The notes under the pieces: generated by a model
What the model was told of the DNA's origin: nothing
The model's input: the letters and a program-made list of their open reading frames with translations, nothing else
Database searches by the model: none
Origin: Herbaspirillum sp.
GTDB lineage: Bacteria; Pseudomonadota; Gammaproteobacteria; Burkholderiales; Burkholderiaceae_D
Direction of reading: 5' to 3'
DNA: 64,000 nt
Assembly: GCF_017744395.1 (NCBI RefSeq)
Contig: NZ_JAGIBI010000004.1
Location: 1 to 64,000, forward strand
Position numbers and translations under genes: made by a program
In this document: positions 18,265 through 28,671 of the stretch, piece after piece
Position numbering within the stretch: the first letter of the stretch is position 1
How the letters are laid out: each line of letters begins with the position of its first letter

Positions 18265-18289
18265 CCTGCCAGCCAAACAGGCAGGTTTT
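18265..18289 (+). terminator. Weak stem-loop with short T-run before the permease
   Basis: CCTGCC (18265-18270), 9-nt loop, GGCAGG (18280-18285), then TTTT. It could terminate the LysR transcript or act as an attenuator in the permease leader. The stem is short and the T-run is only four bases. Confidence 0.35.
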
Positions 18290-18327
18290 CCGGCGTATAA
18301 AAAAGAACCGAACGGAGACAACCAACA

Positions 18328-19626
18328 ATGAACGCGCTAGACAAGTTTTTCAAGCTGAGCGAGAACGGCACCACCGTCCGCACCGAGCTGCTGGCAGGCC
18401 TGACCACCTTCCTGACGATGGCCTACATCATCTTCGTCAACCCCTCCATCCTGGGCGACGCCGGCATGCCCAAGGACTCGGTATTCGTCGCCACCTGCCT
18501 GGCCGCCGCCATCGGCACCCTGATCATGGGCCTGTACGCCAACTACCCGATCGGCCTGGCGCCCGGCATGGGCCTGAACGCCTATTTCGCCTACGCCGTG
18601 GTCAAGGGCATGGGCTTTCCCTGGCAGGCCGCGCTGGGCGCGGTGCTGATCTCGGGCTGCCTGTTCCTGGTGGTCAGCCTGCTGCGCATCCGCGAACTGA
18701 TCATCAAGAGCATCCCGAAATCGCTGCGCACCGCGATTCCGGCCGGCATCGGCCTGTTCCTCGGGATCATCTCCCTGAAGAGCGCCGGCATCATCGCCGC
18801 CAACCCCGCCACCTTCGTCACCATGGGCGACCTGCACCAGCCGGCGGCGGTGATGGCCATCGTCGGCTTCCTGGTCATCGTCGCGCTGGACAAGATGAAA
18901 GTGCGCGGCGCCCTGCTGATCGGCATCCTGCTGGTCACGGTGCTGTCCTTCCTGTTCGGCGGCAACCGTTTCTCCGGCGTGTTCGACATGCCGCCCTCGA
19001 TCGCGCCGACCTTCCTGCAGCTGGATGTGAAGGGCGCGCTGTCGATGGGCCTGATCAACGTGGTGCTGGTGTTCTTCCTGGTGGAGCTGTTCGACGCCAC
19101 CGGCACGCTGATGGGCGTGGCCACCCGCGCCGGGCTGATGAAGGAAGGCAAGATGGATCGCCTGAACAAGGCGCTGATGGCCGACAGCACCGCCATCGTC
19201 GCCGGCTCCCTGCTTGGCACTTCCAGCACCACTGCCTATATTGAAAGTGCGGCCGGCGTGCAAGCGGGCGGCCGTACCGGCCTGACCGCGCTGGCCATTG
19301 CCGCGCTGTTCCTGCTGTGCCTGTTCATCGCCCCGCTAGCGGGCGTGGTGCCGGCCTATGCGACCGCGCCGGCCCTGTTCTTCGTGGCCTGCCTGATGGT
19401 GCGCGAACTGACGCACATCGACTGGGAAGACACCACCGAATGCGTGCCGGCCGTGATCACAGCGCTGGTCATGCCCTTCACCTACTCGATCGCCAACGGC
19501 CTGGCGCTGGGCTTCATCAGCTATGCCGGGCTGAAATTGCTGACCGGCCGCGTGAAGGACGTGTCGGTGGTAATCTGGATCATCGCCGCGATTTTCCTGT
19601 TCAAGATGATCTACCTCGGCGAATGA
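18328..19626 (+). CDS. AzgA-type NCS2 purine permease (adenine/guanine/hypoxanthine)
   Basis: A 432-residue membrane protein of the AzgA/GhxP/AdeQ branch of NCS2, which imports adenine, guanine or hypoxanthine with protons. Family motifs are TELLAGLTTFLTMAYIIFVNP at the N-terminus, GLAPGMGLNAYFAYAVV, AIPAGIGLFLGIISL, VELFDATGTLMGVATRAG and SSTTAYIESAAGVQAGGRTG. About 12-14 hydrophobic helices are visible. CGGAGA precedes the ATG. It lies 296 bp before xdhA on the same strand and not far from guaD, so guanine or hypoxanthine supply for the xanthine route is plausible. The exact substrate is not set by sequence alone. Confidence 0.92.
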   Translation: MNALDKFFKLSENGTTVRTELLAGLTTFLTMAYIIFVNPSILGDAGMPKDSVFVATCLAAAIGTLIMGLYANYPIGLAPGMGLNAYFAYAVVKGMGFPWQAALGAVLISGCLFLVVSLLRIRELIIKSIPKSLRTAIPAGIGLFLGIISLKSAGIIAANPATFVTMGDLHQPAAVMAIVGFLVIVALDKMKVRGALLIGILLVTVLSFLFGGNRFSGVFDMPPSIAPTFLQLDVKGALSMGLINVVLVFFLVELFDATGTLMGVATRAGLMKEGKMDRLNKALMADSTAIVAGSLLGTSSTTAYIESAAGVQAGGRTGLTALAIAALFLLCLFIAPLAGVVPAYATAPALFFVACLMVRELTHIDWEDTTECVPAVITALVMPFTYSIANGLALGFISYAGLKLLTGRVKDVSVVIWIIAAIFLFKMIYLGE

Positions 19627-19648
19627 GGATGCAGGAATGAGGATGCAG
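19621..19648. repeat. 14-bp tandem duplication covering a stop codon
   Basis: GAATGAGGATGCAG occurs twice in direct succession (19621-19634 and 19635-19648). The first copy contains the permease stop codon TGA at 19624-19626, so the second copy is outside the gene. Confidence 0.9.
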
Positions 19649-19660
19649 TAAAGGCAGTAA

Positions 19661-19690
19661 CGGGATGCGCCCCCAAGGCGGCGCATCCCG
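19661..19690. terminator. GC-rich hairpin after the permease
   Basis: CGGGATGCGCC (19661-19671), 8-nt loop, GGCGCATCCCG (19680-19690): a perfect 11-bp stem, 34 bp past the permease stop. No T-run follows, so it may be a weak terminator or a 3'-end stabiliser. Confidence 0.45.
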
Positions 19691-19691
19691 G

Positions 19692-19719
19692 GATTGTCAA
19701 ACGATGGAATTTGACAATC
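19692..19719. promoter_or_regulatory. Perfect inverted repeat upstream of xdhA, candidate operator
   Basis: GATTGTCAAA (19692-19701), 8-bp spacer, TTTGACAATC (19710-19719). An extra GACAATC half-site is at 19740-19746, and AAACGAT/ATCGTTT overlaps the main repeat. The xdhA start is 203 bp downstream. The symmetry suits a dimeric repressor, but no specific family is matched here. Confidence 0.55.
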
Positions 19720-19922
19720 GTTTCCAACAAAACGATACCGACAATCAGTTCCATCCTTTGAGAACCCCGGCACGTTTCTTGAATGCATGTCCACGCAAGA
19801 GACGGCAGTGCAGAAGGCAACGCTTTCTGCTCGCTCGAACAATAAGAGTGCGCCCCACGATTCGCCCTGGAGCGTGCCACAAAGCAGCCATTGTTTTGTA
19901 CACAATTACATAGAGCAAACAC

Positions 19923-21407
<1,485 letters not shown>

Positions 21408-21444
21408 TCGGAAAAATGAGCGAGACAATGAGCAGGAGATAGCA

Positions 21445-23814
21445 ATGAACAAGCAAACTGAAGAATTTATGCCCAAGCTGGCGCTGCCGCCCAAGGGCTG
21501 GGCCGAAGTCGGCAAGCCGCATCCGCACGAATCCGCGCTGCTCCACGTGACCGGCGAAGCCACCTACACCGACGACATCGTCGAACTGCAAGGCACGCTG
21601 CACGCGGCCTTGGGCCTGTCGCAAAAGGCGCACGCGAAGATCCGCAACATCGACCTGTCCAAGGTCAAGGCCTCGCCCGGCGTGGTGGCGGTGTTCACCG
21701 CCGCCGACATCCCCGGCGAGAACCAGTGCGGCGCCATCATCAAGGACGACCCGGTGCTGGCCGACGGCCTGGTGCAGTACGTGGGCCAGCCGGTCTTCAT
21801 CGTGGTGGCCGACAGCCACGACAACGCCCGCCGCGGCGCCCGCCAGGCGGTGATCGACTACGAGGAACTGGAACCGATCCTGAACCCGCGCGCGGCGCAT
21901 GCGGCCAAGTCCTACGTGCTGCCGCCGATGCACCTGACGCGCGGCGCGCCGGCCGAAGCCTTGGCCCGTGCACCGCACAAGCTCAAGGGTCAGTTCGACG
22001 TCGGCGGCCAGGAGCAGTTCTACCTGGAAGGCCAGATTTCCTACGCCATCCCCAAGGAAGGCCGCGGCATGCACGTCTATTGCTCGACCCAGCACCCCAG
22101 CGAGATGCAGCACCACATCGCCCACGTGCTGCACGTGGCCTCGCACGATGTGCTGGTCGAATGCCGCCGCATGGGCGGCGGCTTCGGCGGCAAGGAATCG
22201 CAATCGGCACTGTGGGCCTGCGCGGCCGCGGTGGCGGCGGTGCGCCTGCGCCGCCCCATCAAGCTGCGCGCCGACCGCGACGACGACATGATGGTCACCG
22301 GCAAGCGCCACTGCTTCGCCTACGACTACGAAATCGGCTATGACGACAACGGCCGCATCACGGCCGCCAAGATCGACATGGTCTCGCGCGCCGGCTTCTC
22401 GGCCGACCTGTCCGGCCCGGTCGCTACCCGCGCGGTGTGCCACTTCGACAATGCCTATTACCTGTCGGATGTGGAGATCCATGCCATGTGCGGCAAGACC
22501 AACACCCAGTCCAACACCGCCTTCCGCGGCTTCGGCGGCCCGCAGGGAGCGATCGCGATCGAGTACATCATCGACGAGATCGCCCGCAACCTGGGCCGCG
22601 ATGCGCTGGAAGTGCGCCGCGCCAATTTCTACGGCAGCAGCGACGCCGAAGGCCCCGATGCGCGCAACGTCACCCACTACGGCCAGAAGGTCGAAGACAA
22701 CGTGATCCATGCGCTGGTCGACGAGTTGGAACGCACCAGCGGCTACCAGGAAAAACGCAAGGCCATCGCCGCATTCAACGCCGCCAACACCGTGCTGAAG
22801 AAAGGCCTGGCGCTGACGCCGGTGAAGTTCGGCATTTCCTTCAACGTGCCGCACCTGAACCAGGCCGGCTCGCTGGTGCACGTCTACACCGACGGCTCGG
22901 TGCTGGTGAACCACGGCGGCACCGAAATGGGCCAGGGCTTGAATACCAAGGTGGCGCAGGTGGTCGCCAACGCGCTGGGCCTGCCGCTGGAGCGCGTGCG
23001 CTGCACCGCCACCGACACCAGCAAGGTGGCCAATACCTCGGCCACCGCCGCCTCCACCGGCAGCGACCTGAACGGCAAGGCGGCGCAGGATGCGGCGCTG
23101 CAGATCCGTGCGCGGCTGGCTGAGGTGGCGGCCAAGCACTTCGGCGTGGAGGCGGCCGAGGTGCGCTTCGCCGACGGCCTGGCGATTGCCGGCGAACAAT
23201 CGATCGCCTTCGCCGACCTGGCGATGCAGGCCTATTTGCAACGCGTGCAGTTGTGGTCCGACGGTTTCTACTCGACGCCCAAGGTGCACTGGAATTCCAA
23301 GACCATGAACGGCCATCCGTTCTTCTATTACGCCTACGGCGCGGCGGTGGCCGAAGTGGTGATCGACACGCTGACCGGCGAGTGGAAACTGCTGCAGGCC
23401 GACCTGCTGTACGACGCCGGCGAAAGCCTGAACCCCGCCATCGACGTGGGCCAGGTGGAAGGCGGCTTCATCCAGGGCATGGGTTGGCTGACCACCGAGG
23501 AATTGTGGTGGAACAAGGACGGCAAGCTGATGACGCACGCGCCCTCCACCTACAAGATCCCGGCGATCTCGGACTGCCCGGCGCAACTGCGCACGGCGCT
23601 GTTCAGGAACAGCAACGTGTCCGACACTATCCACCGCTCCAAGGCCACCGGCGAGCCGCCGCTGCTGCTGCCGTTCTCGGTGTTCCTGGCGATCCGCGAT
23701 GCGGTGTCGGCGGTGGGCGGGCATCGCGTCAACCCGCCGCTGCGCGCGCCGGCCACGTCCGAGGCCATCCTCGACGCGGTCGATGCGGTGCGCGCCGCCA
23801 CGGTGACGCAATAA
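21445..23814 (+). CDS. xdhB: Xanthine dehydrogenase large (molybdopterin) subunit
   Basis: A 789-residue molybdopterin-binding subunit and partner of XdhA. It has an N-terminal a/b hammerhead domain (SALLHVTGEATYTDDI) and molybdopterin-binding segments MGGGFGGKE, FRGFGGPQGA and GTEMGQGLNTK. The catalytic Glu is at about residue 737 (ATGEPPLLLPFSVF). The ATG at 21445 has AGGAG upstream and gives the family start; a longer in-frame extension from 21232 overlaps xdhA and is not coding. The 37-bp gap from xdhA supports one operon. Confidence 0.97.
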   Translation: MNKQTEEFMPKLALPPKGWAEVGKPHPHESALLHVTGEATYTDDIVELQGTLHAALGLSQKAHAKIRNIDLSKVKASPGVVAVFTAADIPGENQCGAIIKDDPVLADGLVQYVGQPVFIVVADSHDNARRGARQAVIDYEELEPILNPRAAHAAKSYVLPPMHLTRGAPAEALARAPHKLKGQFDVGGQEQFYLEGQISYAIPKEGRGMHVYCSTQHPSEMQHHIAHVLHVASHDVLVECRRMGGGFGGKESQSALWACAAAVAAVRLRRPIKLRADRDDDMMVTGKRHCFAYDYEIGYDDNGRITAAKIDMVSRAGFSADLSGPVATRAVCHFDNAYYLSDVEIHAMCGKTNTQSNTAFRGFGGPQGAIAIEYIIDEIARNLGRDALEVRRANFYGSSDAEGPDARNVTHYGQKVEDNVIHALVDELERTSGYQEKRKAIAAFNAANTVLKKGLALTPVKFGISFNVPHLNQAGSLVHVYTDGSVLVNHGGTEMGQGLNTKVAQVVANALGLPLERVRCTATDTSKVANTSATAASTGSDLNGKAAQDAALQIRARLAEVAAKHFGVEAAEVRFADGLAIAGEQSIAFADLAMQAYLQRVQLWSDGFYSTPKVHWNSKTMNGHPFFYYAYGAAVAEVVIDTLTGEWKLLQADLLYDAGESLNPAIDVGQVEGGFIQGMGWLTTEELWWNKDGKLMTHAPSTYKIPAISDCPAQLRTALFRNSNVSDTIHRSKATGEPPLLLPFSVFLAIRDAVSAVGGHRVNPPLRAPATSEAILDAVDAVRAATVTQ

Positions 23815-23824
23815 AGGAGCATCC

Positions 23825-24904
23825 ATGACGACATGGCTTGCCGCTTTGCGGGAATTGCAGGATGCCGCCACCCCGGCGGTGCTGGTGACGGTGGCCGAGA
23901 TCCAGGGGTCGACGCCGCGCGAGGCCGGTGCGCGCATGGTCTACACCGCCGACAAGCAGTACGACACCATCGGCGGCGGCCACCTGGAATGGCGCGCGGC
24001 GCAGATCGCGCGCGCCATGCTCGAGGACGGCGCCGGGCAGTTGCCGGGGCAGCGCCGCTTGGAACGCATCGCGCTCGGCCCCAGCCTCGGGCAGTGCTGC
24101 GGCGGCGTGGTGTTCCTGGCATTCGAACGGGTCGAACCATCCGGCGCCGGCGTATGGAAGGAACTGGAAACGCACTGGCGCAACGGCACCGACATCTGGC
24201 GCGCCTTGCCGCTGGACAATGCCGATCCGGTGCAACTGTATGAAACCGACGGCGAGGCCTGCGACCTCAATGCGCCCGACCATGGCTTGCACGCCACGCT
24301 GTTCCGCGATGCGCACAAGACTTGCCTGGCGCGCGACGCCCACGGCCGTCGCTGGCTGCTCGACCTGTGCCGGGCGCATCGGCCGCAGGTGGTGCTGTTC
24401 GGTGCCGGCCATGTGGGCGCGGCCATCGTCAAGGTGCTGTCCAACCTGCCCTGCCGGGTGCTGTGGGTCGATGAGCGCGAAGACATGTTCCCGGAACAAC
24501 TCGCGCCGCAGATTACCGTCGAAGCCACCGACGTGCCCAATGCCGCGGTCGACATGGCCGAGCCGGGTGCGTATTATCTCGTCATGACCCACAGCCACGC
24601 CCTCGACCAGCAACTGACCGAACGCATCCTGAAAAGGGACGATATCGGCTGGTTCGGCCTGATCGGCTCCTACACCAAGCGCAAGCAGTTCGAACACCGC
24701 CTGGCCGAGCGCGGCATCACGCAAGAGCAGTTGAACCGCATGACCTGCCCCATCGGCATCCCCGGCATCTACGGCAAGGAGCCGGCCAGCATCGCCATCG
24801 CGGTGGTGGCGCAACTGATGCAATTGTGGGAACTGCGCTTTACGCAGGCCCGCACCCCATCCCCTCCCCCCTTGGCCACACACGCGCTGGACGGCAGAGG
24901 CTGA
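23825..24904 (+). CDS. xdhC: Xanthine dehydrogenase accessory protein XdhC
   Basis: A 359-residue XdhC/CoxI-family protein that binds sulfurated molybdenum cofactor and loads it into XdhB. The N-terminal XdhC-CoxI domain has VAEIQGSTPREAGARMV and GGGHLEW; LGQCCGGVVFLAFE carries the paired cysteines of the family. A C-terminal Rossmann domain begins VVLFGAGHVGAAIV (about residue 190) and ends with CPIGIPGIYGKEPASIAIAV. AAAGGAGC lies before the ATG, 10 bp after xdhB. The last 20 residues are a Pro-rich tail that does not look conserved. Confidence 0.95.
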   Translation: MTTWLAALRELQDAATPAVLVTVAEIQGSTPREAGARMVYTADKQYDTIGGGHLEWRAAQIARAMLEDGAGQLPGQRRLERIALGPSLGQCCGGVVFLAFERVEPSGAGVWKELETHWRNGTDIWRALPLDNADPVQLYETDGEACDLNAPDHGLHATLFRDAHKTCLARDAHGRRWLLDLCRAHRPQVVLFGAGHVGAAIVKVLSNLPCRVLWVDEREDMFPEQLAPQITVEATDVPNAAVDMAEPGAYYLVMTHSHALDQQLTERILKRDDIGWFGLIGSYTKRKQFEHRLAERGITQEQLNRMTCPIGIPGIYGKEPASIAIAVVAQLMQLWELRFTQARTPSPPPLATHALDGRG

Positions 24905-25108
24905 GGAAAACCCTGCCGTCACCCAGAGGCTCCCTCCGGACAAGACGATACCCACCATGCCGGCCCTGCCGGAGCCTCGCCACGATTCCGCTTTAACCCA
25001 TCAGGAAGGCATTGCTACGCCTGTGCCTTCCAGTATGATGACCATTGAATCGATGCCGCCTGTGCGCTTTCCTTTCCCGCGCACGGCGGCCAGTATTGAG
25101 GACACGCC

Positions 25109-26410
25109 ATGAGCACATCCATGCAAGCCTACCGCGCCAGCCTGCTGCATTTCACCAACGACCCCGCCTTCGACGAACGCGCCACGCAATGGCACAGCGA
25201 CGGCCTGTTGCTGGTCGTTGACGGCAAGATCAAGGCTGCCGGCGACTACGCGCAACTGATCGCTTCCGTCCCCGCCGGAGTGGAAGTACAGGATCATCGC
25301 GGCAAGATCATCTGCCCCGGCTTCATCGACACCCACATCCACTACCCGCAGACCGACATCATCGGCTCGCCGGCGCCGGGCCTGCTGCCCTGGCTGAACA
25401 ACTACACCTTCCCGGCCGAACGCCGCTTCGAAAACCCGGAACACGCCGGCGAAGTGGCCGACTTCTTCCTGGCCGAACTGCTGCGCAACGGCACCACCAG
25501 CGCGGCGGTGTATTGCACCGTGCATCCGCAGTCGGTGGATGCCTTCTTCGCCGCCAGCCACCAGCGCAACCTGCGCATGGTGGCCGGCAAGTGCTTGATG
25601 GACCGCAACGCCCCCGAGTTCCTGCGCGACACCGCCGAGAGCGGCGTACGCGAGAGCGAGGAACTGATCCAGCGCTGGCACAACAAGGGCCGCCAGCACT
25701 ACGCCATCACCGTACGTTTCGCGCCGACCTCCACGCATGCGCAGATGAAGCTGGCGGGCGAACTGGCGGCGCAGTATCCGGATGCCTACATCCAGACCCA
25801 CGTGGCGGAAAATACCGATGAAGTGAAATGGGTGAAGGAACTCTACCCGGATGCCCGCAGCTACCTGGACGTGTACGACCAGTACGGGCTGATGCGCCAG
25901 CGCGCGCTGTATGCGCACTGCATCTGGCTGGATGACGAAGACCGCGCGCGCATGGCGGCCACGCAATCGGCGGCCACGGTGTGCCCAACTTCCAACCTGT
26001 TTTTGGGCAGCGGCCTGTTCGACTTCGTCAATGCGGACAAGGCGCGCGTGCCGCTGTCTTTGGCCACCGACGTCGGCGGCGGCACCAGCTTCTCGATGCT
26101 GCAGACCATGAACGAGCTGTACAAGGTCGGCCGCATGGGCGGCACCTACCTGCCGGCGCAGCGCATGTTCTACCTGGCCACGCTGGGCGGCGCCCGCGCG
26201 CTGCAACTGGAAGGCACCATCGGCAACTTCGCGCCGGGCTGCGATGCCGACTTCATCCTGCTCGACCCGCGCGCCACGCCCTTGCTGGCGCGCCGCAGCG
26301 CCACCACCGACACGCTGGAGGAACAGTTGTTCGCGCTGGCGATCCTGGGGGACGACCGCGCCATCGCCGCCACCTATTCGGCCGGCAAGCTGGCGCACAG
26401 CCGGGGATGA
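25109..26410 (+). CDS. guaD: Guanine deaminase
   Basis: A 433-residue amidohydrolase that deaminates guanine to xanthine. Motifs of the GuaD family are PGFIDTHIHYPQTDIIGSPA (zinc His-x-His and substrate loop), FPAERRF, TVHPQSVDAFF, HVAENTDEV, YAHCIWL and ATDVGGGTSFSMLQTMNE. The start MSTSMQAYRASLLHF matches family length. It is 204 bp after xdhC on the same strand, with a hairpin-containing gap (GGAAGGC/GCCTTCC at 25004-25031), so it could be read separately or with xdhABC. It supplies xanthine to XdhAB. It faces the convergent binding-protein gene. Confidence 0.96.
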   Translation: MSTSMQAYRASLLHFTNDPAFDERATQWHSDGLLLVVDGKIKAAGDYAQLIASVPAGVEVQDHRGKIICPGFIDTHIHYPQTDIIGSPAPGLLPWLNNYTFPAERRFENPEHAGEVADFFLAELLRNGTTSAAVYCTVHPQSVDAFFAASHQRNLRMVAGKCLMDRNAPEFLRDTAESGVRESEELIQRWHNKGRQHYAITVRFAPTSTHAQMKLAGELAAQYPDAYIQTHVAENTDEVKWVKELYPDARSYLDVYDQYGLMRQRALYAHCIWLDDEDRARMAATQSAATVCPTSNLFLGSGLFDFVNADKARVPLSLATDVGGGTSFSMLQTMNELYKVGRMGGTYLPAQRMFYLATLGGARALQLEGTIGNFAPGCDADFILLDPRATPLLARRSATTDTLEEQLFALAILGDDRAIAATYSAGKLAHSRG

Positions 26411-26435
26411 TGCGGCACCGGCGCCGCTTGTCGCT

Positions 26436-27635
26436 TCAGCGGCAAGCCGGCGCCGCGCCGGAGGCGAATTCCTTCAGGGGCGTCCAGCCGGCAGCATCAT
26501 TGCGGTACAGGGTGTAGAAGTCGTTTTTGGTGTTGCCGTTCTTGTCGAAGGCGATCTGGCCACTCAATCCCTTGTAGCTTTTCTCGTGCAGCTCGGCCAG
26601 CAGCTTCGGACCGCCGCCGCCGGCCTGGGTCGCGGCTTCCATCAAGGTATTGGCGGCGTTGTAGGCGTAGCGCGAGAAGCTGCTGGGCGCGCGCTTGAAG
26701 CGTTGTTCGAAGCGCTCCCTGAACGCTTTCCAGCCGGGGCAGCCACGCAGGTCGGCATCCGGCTCCAGCGTATAGAGCGATATCCGGCTATCGGCGGGCA
26801 GGGACAATTTCTGGTTGACGGCGCCGCCGGTCAGCAGCAGCGCGGCGGACAGCTTCGATCGCCCGATTCCGTTCACGAACGAGACCGCCTGCAGCGAGTT
26901 GGCGCTGAACAGGACCAGGTCGGGCTTGCTGGCCTCCAGTCCTTGCAGGGCCGCATTGAAATCCGAGGTCTTGCTGCTGACCATGGCCTGGTAGACCAAT
27001 TGGGCAGGCTCACGCCGGGCCGCCATTTGCGCCAGGAATTCCTTGGCCAGCGCCTGGCCGAATCCGGAGTTGTTGGCAATCACCGCCACGCGCCGCGCGC
27101 CCAGCGTCGTCAGCGCCGATTCCGCCAGGTACAGCGCGGTGCGGTCGCTGCTGCCAAGCAGACGAAAAGCGGTGCTGTAGCCTTTGGCGGTGAACTGCGG
27201 AATGGCGGCGGTGAACATCAGTTGCGCAATCGCATGTTCTTCGTAAATATCGGCCACTGCCAGGGCGACCTCGGTGGACCAGTGGCCGACTATGCCAATC
27301 ACGCCGCTGCGCACGAAATACTGCGCCGAGTAGCGGGCCAAGTGCGCTTCCGAGCGATCGTCCTGTTCCAGCAGGGTGAATTGCATGGCTGGATGGGCGC
27401 CGTGTGCCACCGGCGCCTGACGGGCATTATGCTCCTCGATCGCCAGCAAGGCACCGTCGCGCGCGCTCTTCAATATGGGGTTGGACAGTGGCCCGGCAAA
27501 TCCGATGCCCAGCGGCTGGCTTGCCGCCGCCGGCTGCGCTCCTGACGGATTGGCGGCGCAAGCGGCGCCCGCCGCAACCGCTGTGTATAAGATGACCGCG
27601 CCCATGCGCAGCAGATTCCTGGAAAGCTTCAGCAA
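26436..27635 (-). CDS. ABC-type branched-chain amino acid-like periplasmic binding protein
   Basis: A 399-residue predicted secreted protein: a basic n-region, a hydrophobic signal segment with a cleavage site near residue 27, then a Peripla_BP_6 fold (LIVBP type). Characteristic segments are IGFAGPLSNPILKSARDGA, VIGIVGHWSTEVALAVADIY, LGARRVAVIANNSGFGQALA and FSRYAYNAANTLMEAA. The start is uncertain. A TTG at 27635 has GGGAGG at good spacing and gives a normal signal peptide; an ATG at 27605 would leave no basic n-region. No permease or ATPase gene adjoins, so it is solitary. It converges on guaD. Ligand unknown; an amide, amino acid or purine breakdown product is possible. Confidence 0.8.
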   Translation of the reverse strand: MLKLSRNLLRMGAVILYTAVAAGAACAANPSGAQPAAASQPLGIGFAGPLSNPILKSARDGALLAIEEHNARQAPVAHGAHPAMQFTLLEQDDRSEAHLARYSAQYFVRSGVIGIVGHWSTEVALAVADIYEEHAIAQLMFTAAIPQFTAKGYSTAFRLLGSSDRTALYLAESALTTLGARRVAVIANNSGFGQALAKEFLAQMAARREPAQLVYQAMVSSKTSDFNAALQGLEASKPDLVLFSANSLQAVSFVNGIGRSKLSAALLLTGGAVNQKLSLPADSRISLYTLEPDADLRGCPGWKAFRERFEQRFKRAPSSFSRYAYNAANTLMEAATQAGGGGPKLLAELHEKSYKGLSGQIAFDKNGNTKNDFYTLYRNDAAGWTPLKEFASGAAPACR

Positions 27636-27750
27636 TCTCCCCCTCCCCCGTGCTATTGACCGCAAGTAGCCTTCCCCAGACTATCGCTTTGCCGGTGCTG
27701 ACTTCTTGTATTGTACGTCGCACCGCCCCCGGCAGAATTCCGGCAAGCAA

Positions 27751-27781
27751 AAAATGAAAAGGCCGCTGAACACAGCGGCCT
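27751..27781 (-). terminator. Intrinsic terminator of the TetR gene
   Basis: On the minus strand AGGCCGCTG, loop TGTT, CAGCGGCCT is followed by TTTTCATTTTTT. It lies 43 bp beyond the tetR stop. Confidence 0.85.
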
Positions 27782-27824
27782 CGACAAGTACATGGAACGG
27801 GAAAAAACGGGAAAAGCACCCCGC

Positions 27825-28427
27825 TCAACGTGGCTGGTAAAGGTACAGGAAGGCATCCACCGCACGCTCGGACGCGGCCTGCCGTTGCTCGGCCGATGGC
27901 GCAGTCAGCACATTGAGCATGCGCACTTCCACCAGCTCGGCCTCCACCAGGGAACGAAACTGCAGGGCCGCCAGCCAGGAGTCGGCCTTGTGCAGTTTGC
28001 CGGCTTCCATCTTCATCGCGAGGAAATCGGCGATACGCAGCCAGCCGCGCTTGGGGCCGCGCTCGTACAGCATGGGGCCGAGATCCGACTTGCCCGCGTA
28101 ATACATCGCCAGGCGCTTGACGGCGACCACTTCCGGCTTGAGCACGATATCCAGGTAGTGCCGCGCCAAGCGCAGCAAGCCCGGGCGCAAGCCATCTTCG
28201 TTATCCAGGGCGGCGAAAGCCTCCTCGAACTGACAGCCGACCTGCTTGAGCATCACCTCGACGAAGATCTCTTCCTTCGACGTGAAATAGTTGTACAGCG
28301 TAGCCTTGGAGCCGCCGATGCGGGCCGAGATCTCAGCCATCGAGGCGCCCTCGAAGCCGATCTCGTTAAACACTTCCGCGGCGACATCGATCATCGCCTG
28401 GCGGCGCTCTTCACTTTTCTTGCGCAT
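27825..28427 (-). CDS. TetR-family repressor of the adjacent efflux operon
   Basis: A 200-residue TetR regulator. The helix-turn-helix covers about residues 10-55 (IDVAAEVFNEIGFEGASMAE and SKATLYNYFTSKEEIF), followed by a ligand-binding helical domain of the AcrR/TetR_C type. The ATG at 28427 is chosen because AGGAACAGG precedes it and MRKKSEERRQAM is a usual start; the in-frame extension to 28505 runs into the promoter region. It is divergent from the NodT-EmrA-EmrB operon, whose promoter holds a 12-bp palindrome, so it most likely represses efflux until a drug or toxic compound binds. Confidence 0.9.
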   Translation of the reverse strand: MRKKSEERRQAMIDVAAEVFNEIGFEGASMAEISARIGGSKATLYNYFTSKEEIFVEVMLKQVGCQFEEAFAALDNEDGLRPGLLRLARHYLDIVLKPEVVAVKRLAMYYAGKSDLGPMLYERGPKRGWLRIADFLAMKMEAGKLHKADSWLAALQFRSLVEAELVEVRMLNVLTAPSAEQRQAASERAVDAFLYLYQPR

Positions 28428-28602
28428 GCCTGTTCCTGGGTTGCGTAGTCGTTGCCGGCTTCCGGCAACTTTCTTCATTGTTACGTCTGCAGAGCCAATC
28501 CGCAATTATAAGTGCAGATAGGCGACAAAGCCGCCAAATTCAACGACAAAAACCAAACGTGGCGGACTTGCGATAGATACGAGTTATTTTTCGCAATTTT
28601 TC

Positions 28603-28645
28603 TTGACGCGTCCAAAACCTCAATACTATACTGAACTGTACAGTT
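28603..28645 (+). promoter_or_regulatory. Promoter and TetR-type operator of the efflux operon
   Basis: A -35 TTGACG (28603-28608) and -10 TATACT (28627-28632) are spaced 18 bp. The perfect palindrome AACTGTACAGTT (28634-28645) starts just after the -10 and covers the expected start site. This is the usual place for a TetR repressor, and the tetR gene is divergent. Confidence 0.7.
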
Positions 28646-28671
28646 TAAAACCATCGTTGTCATCCACGACC

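Noticed and set aside
18174-18327. Purine riboswitch before the permease
   Set aside because: No conserved purine-aptamer junction could be found; only a simple stem-loop is present.
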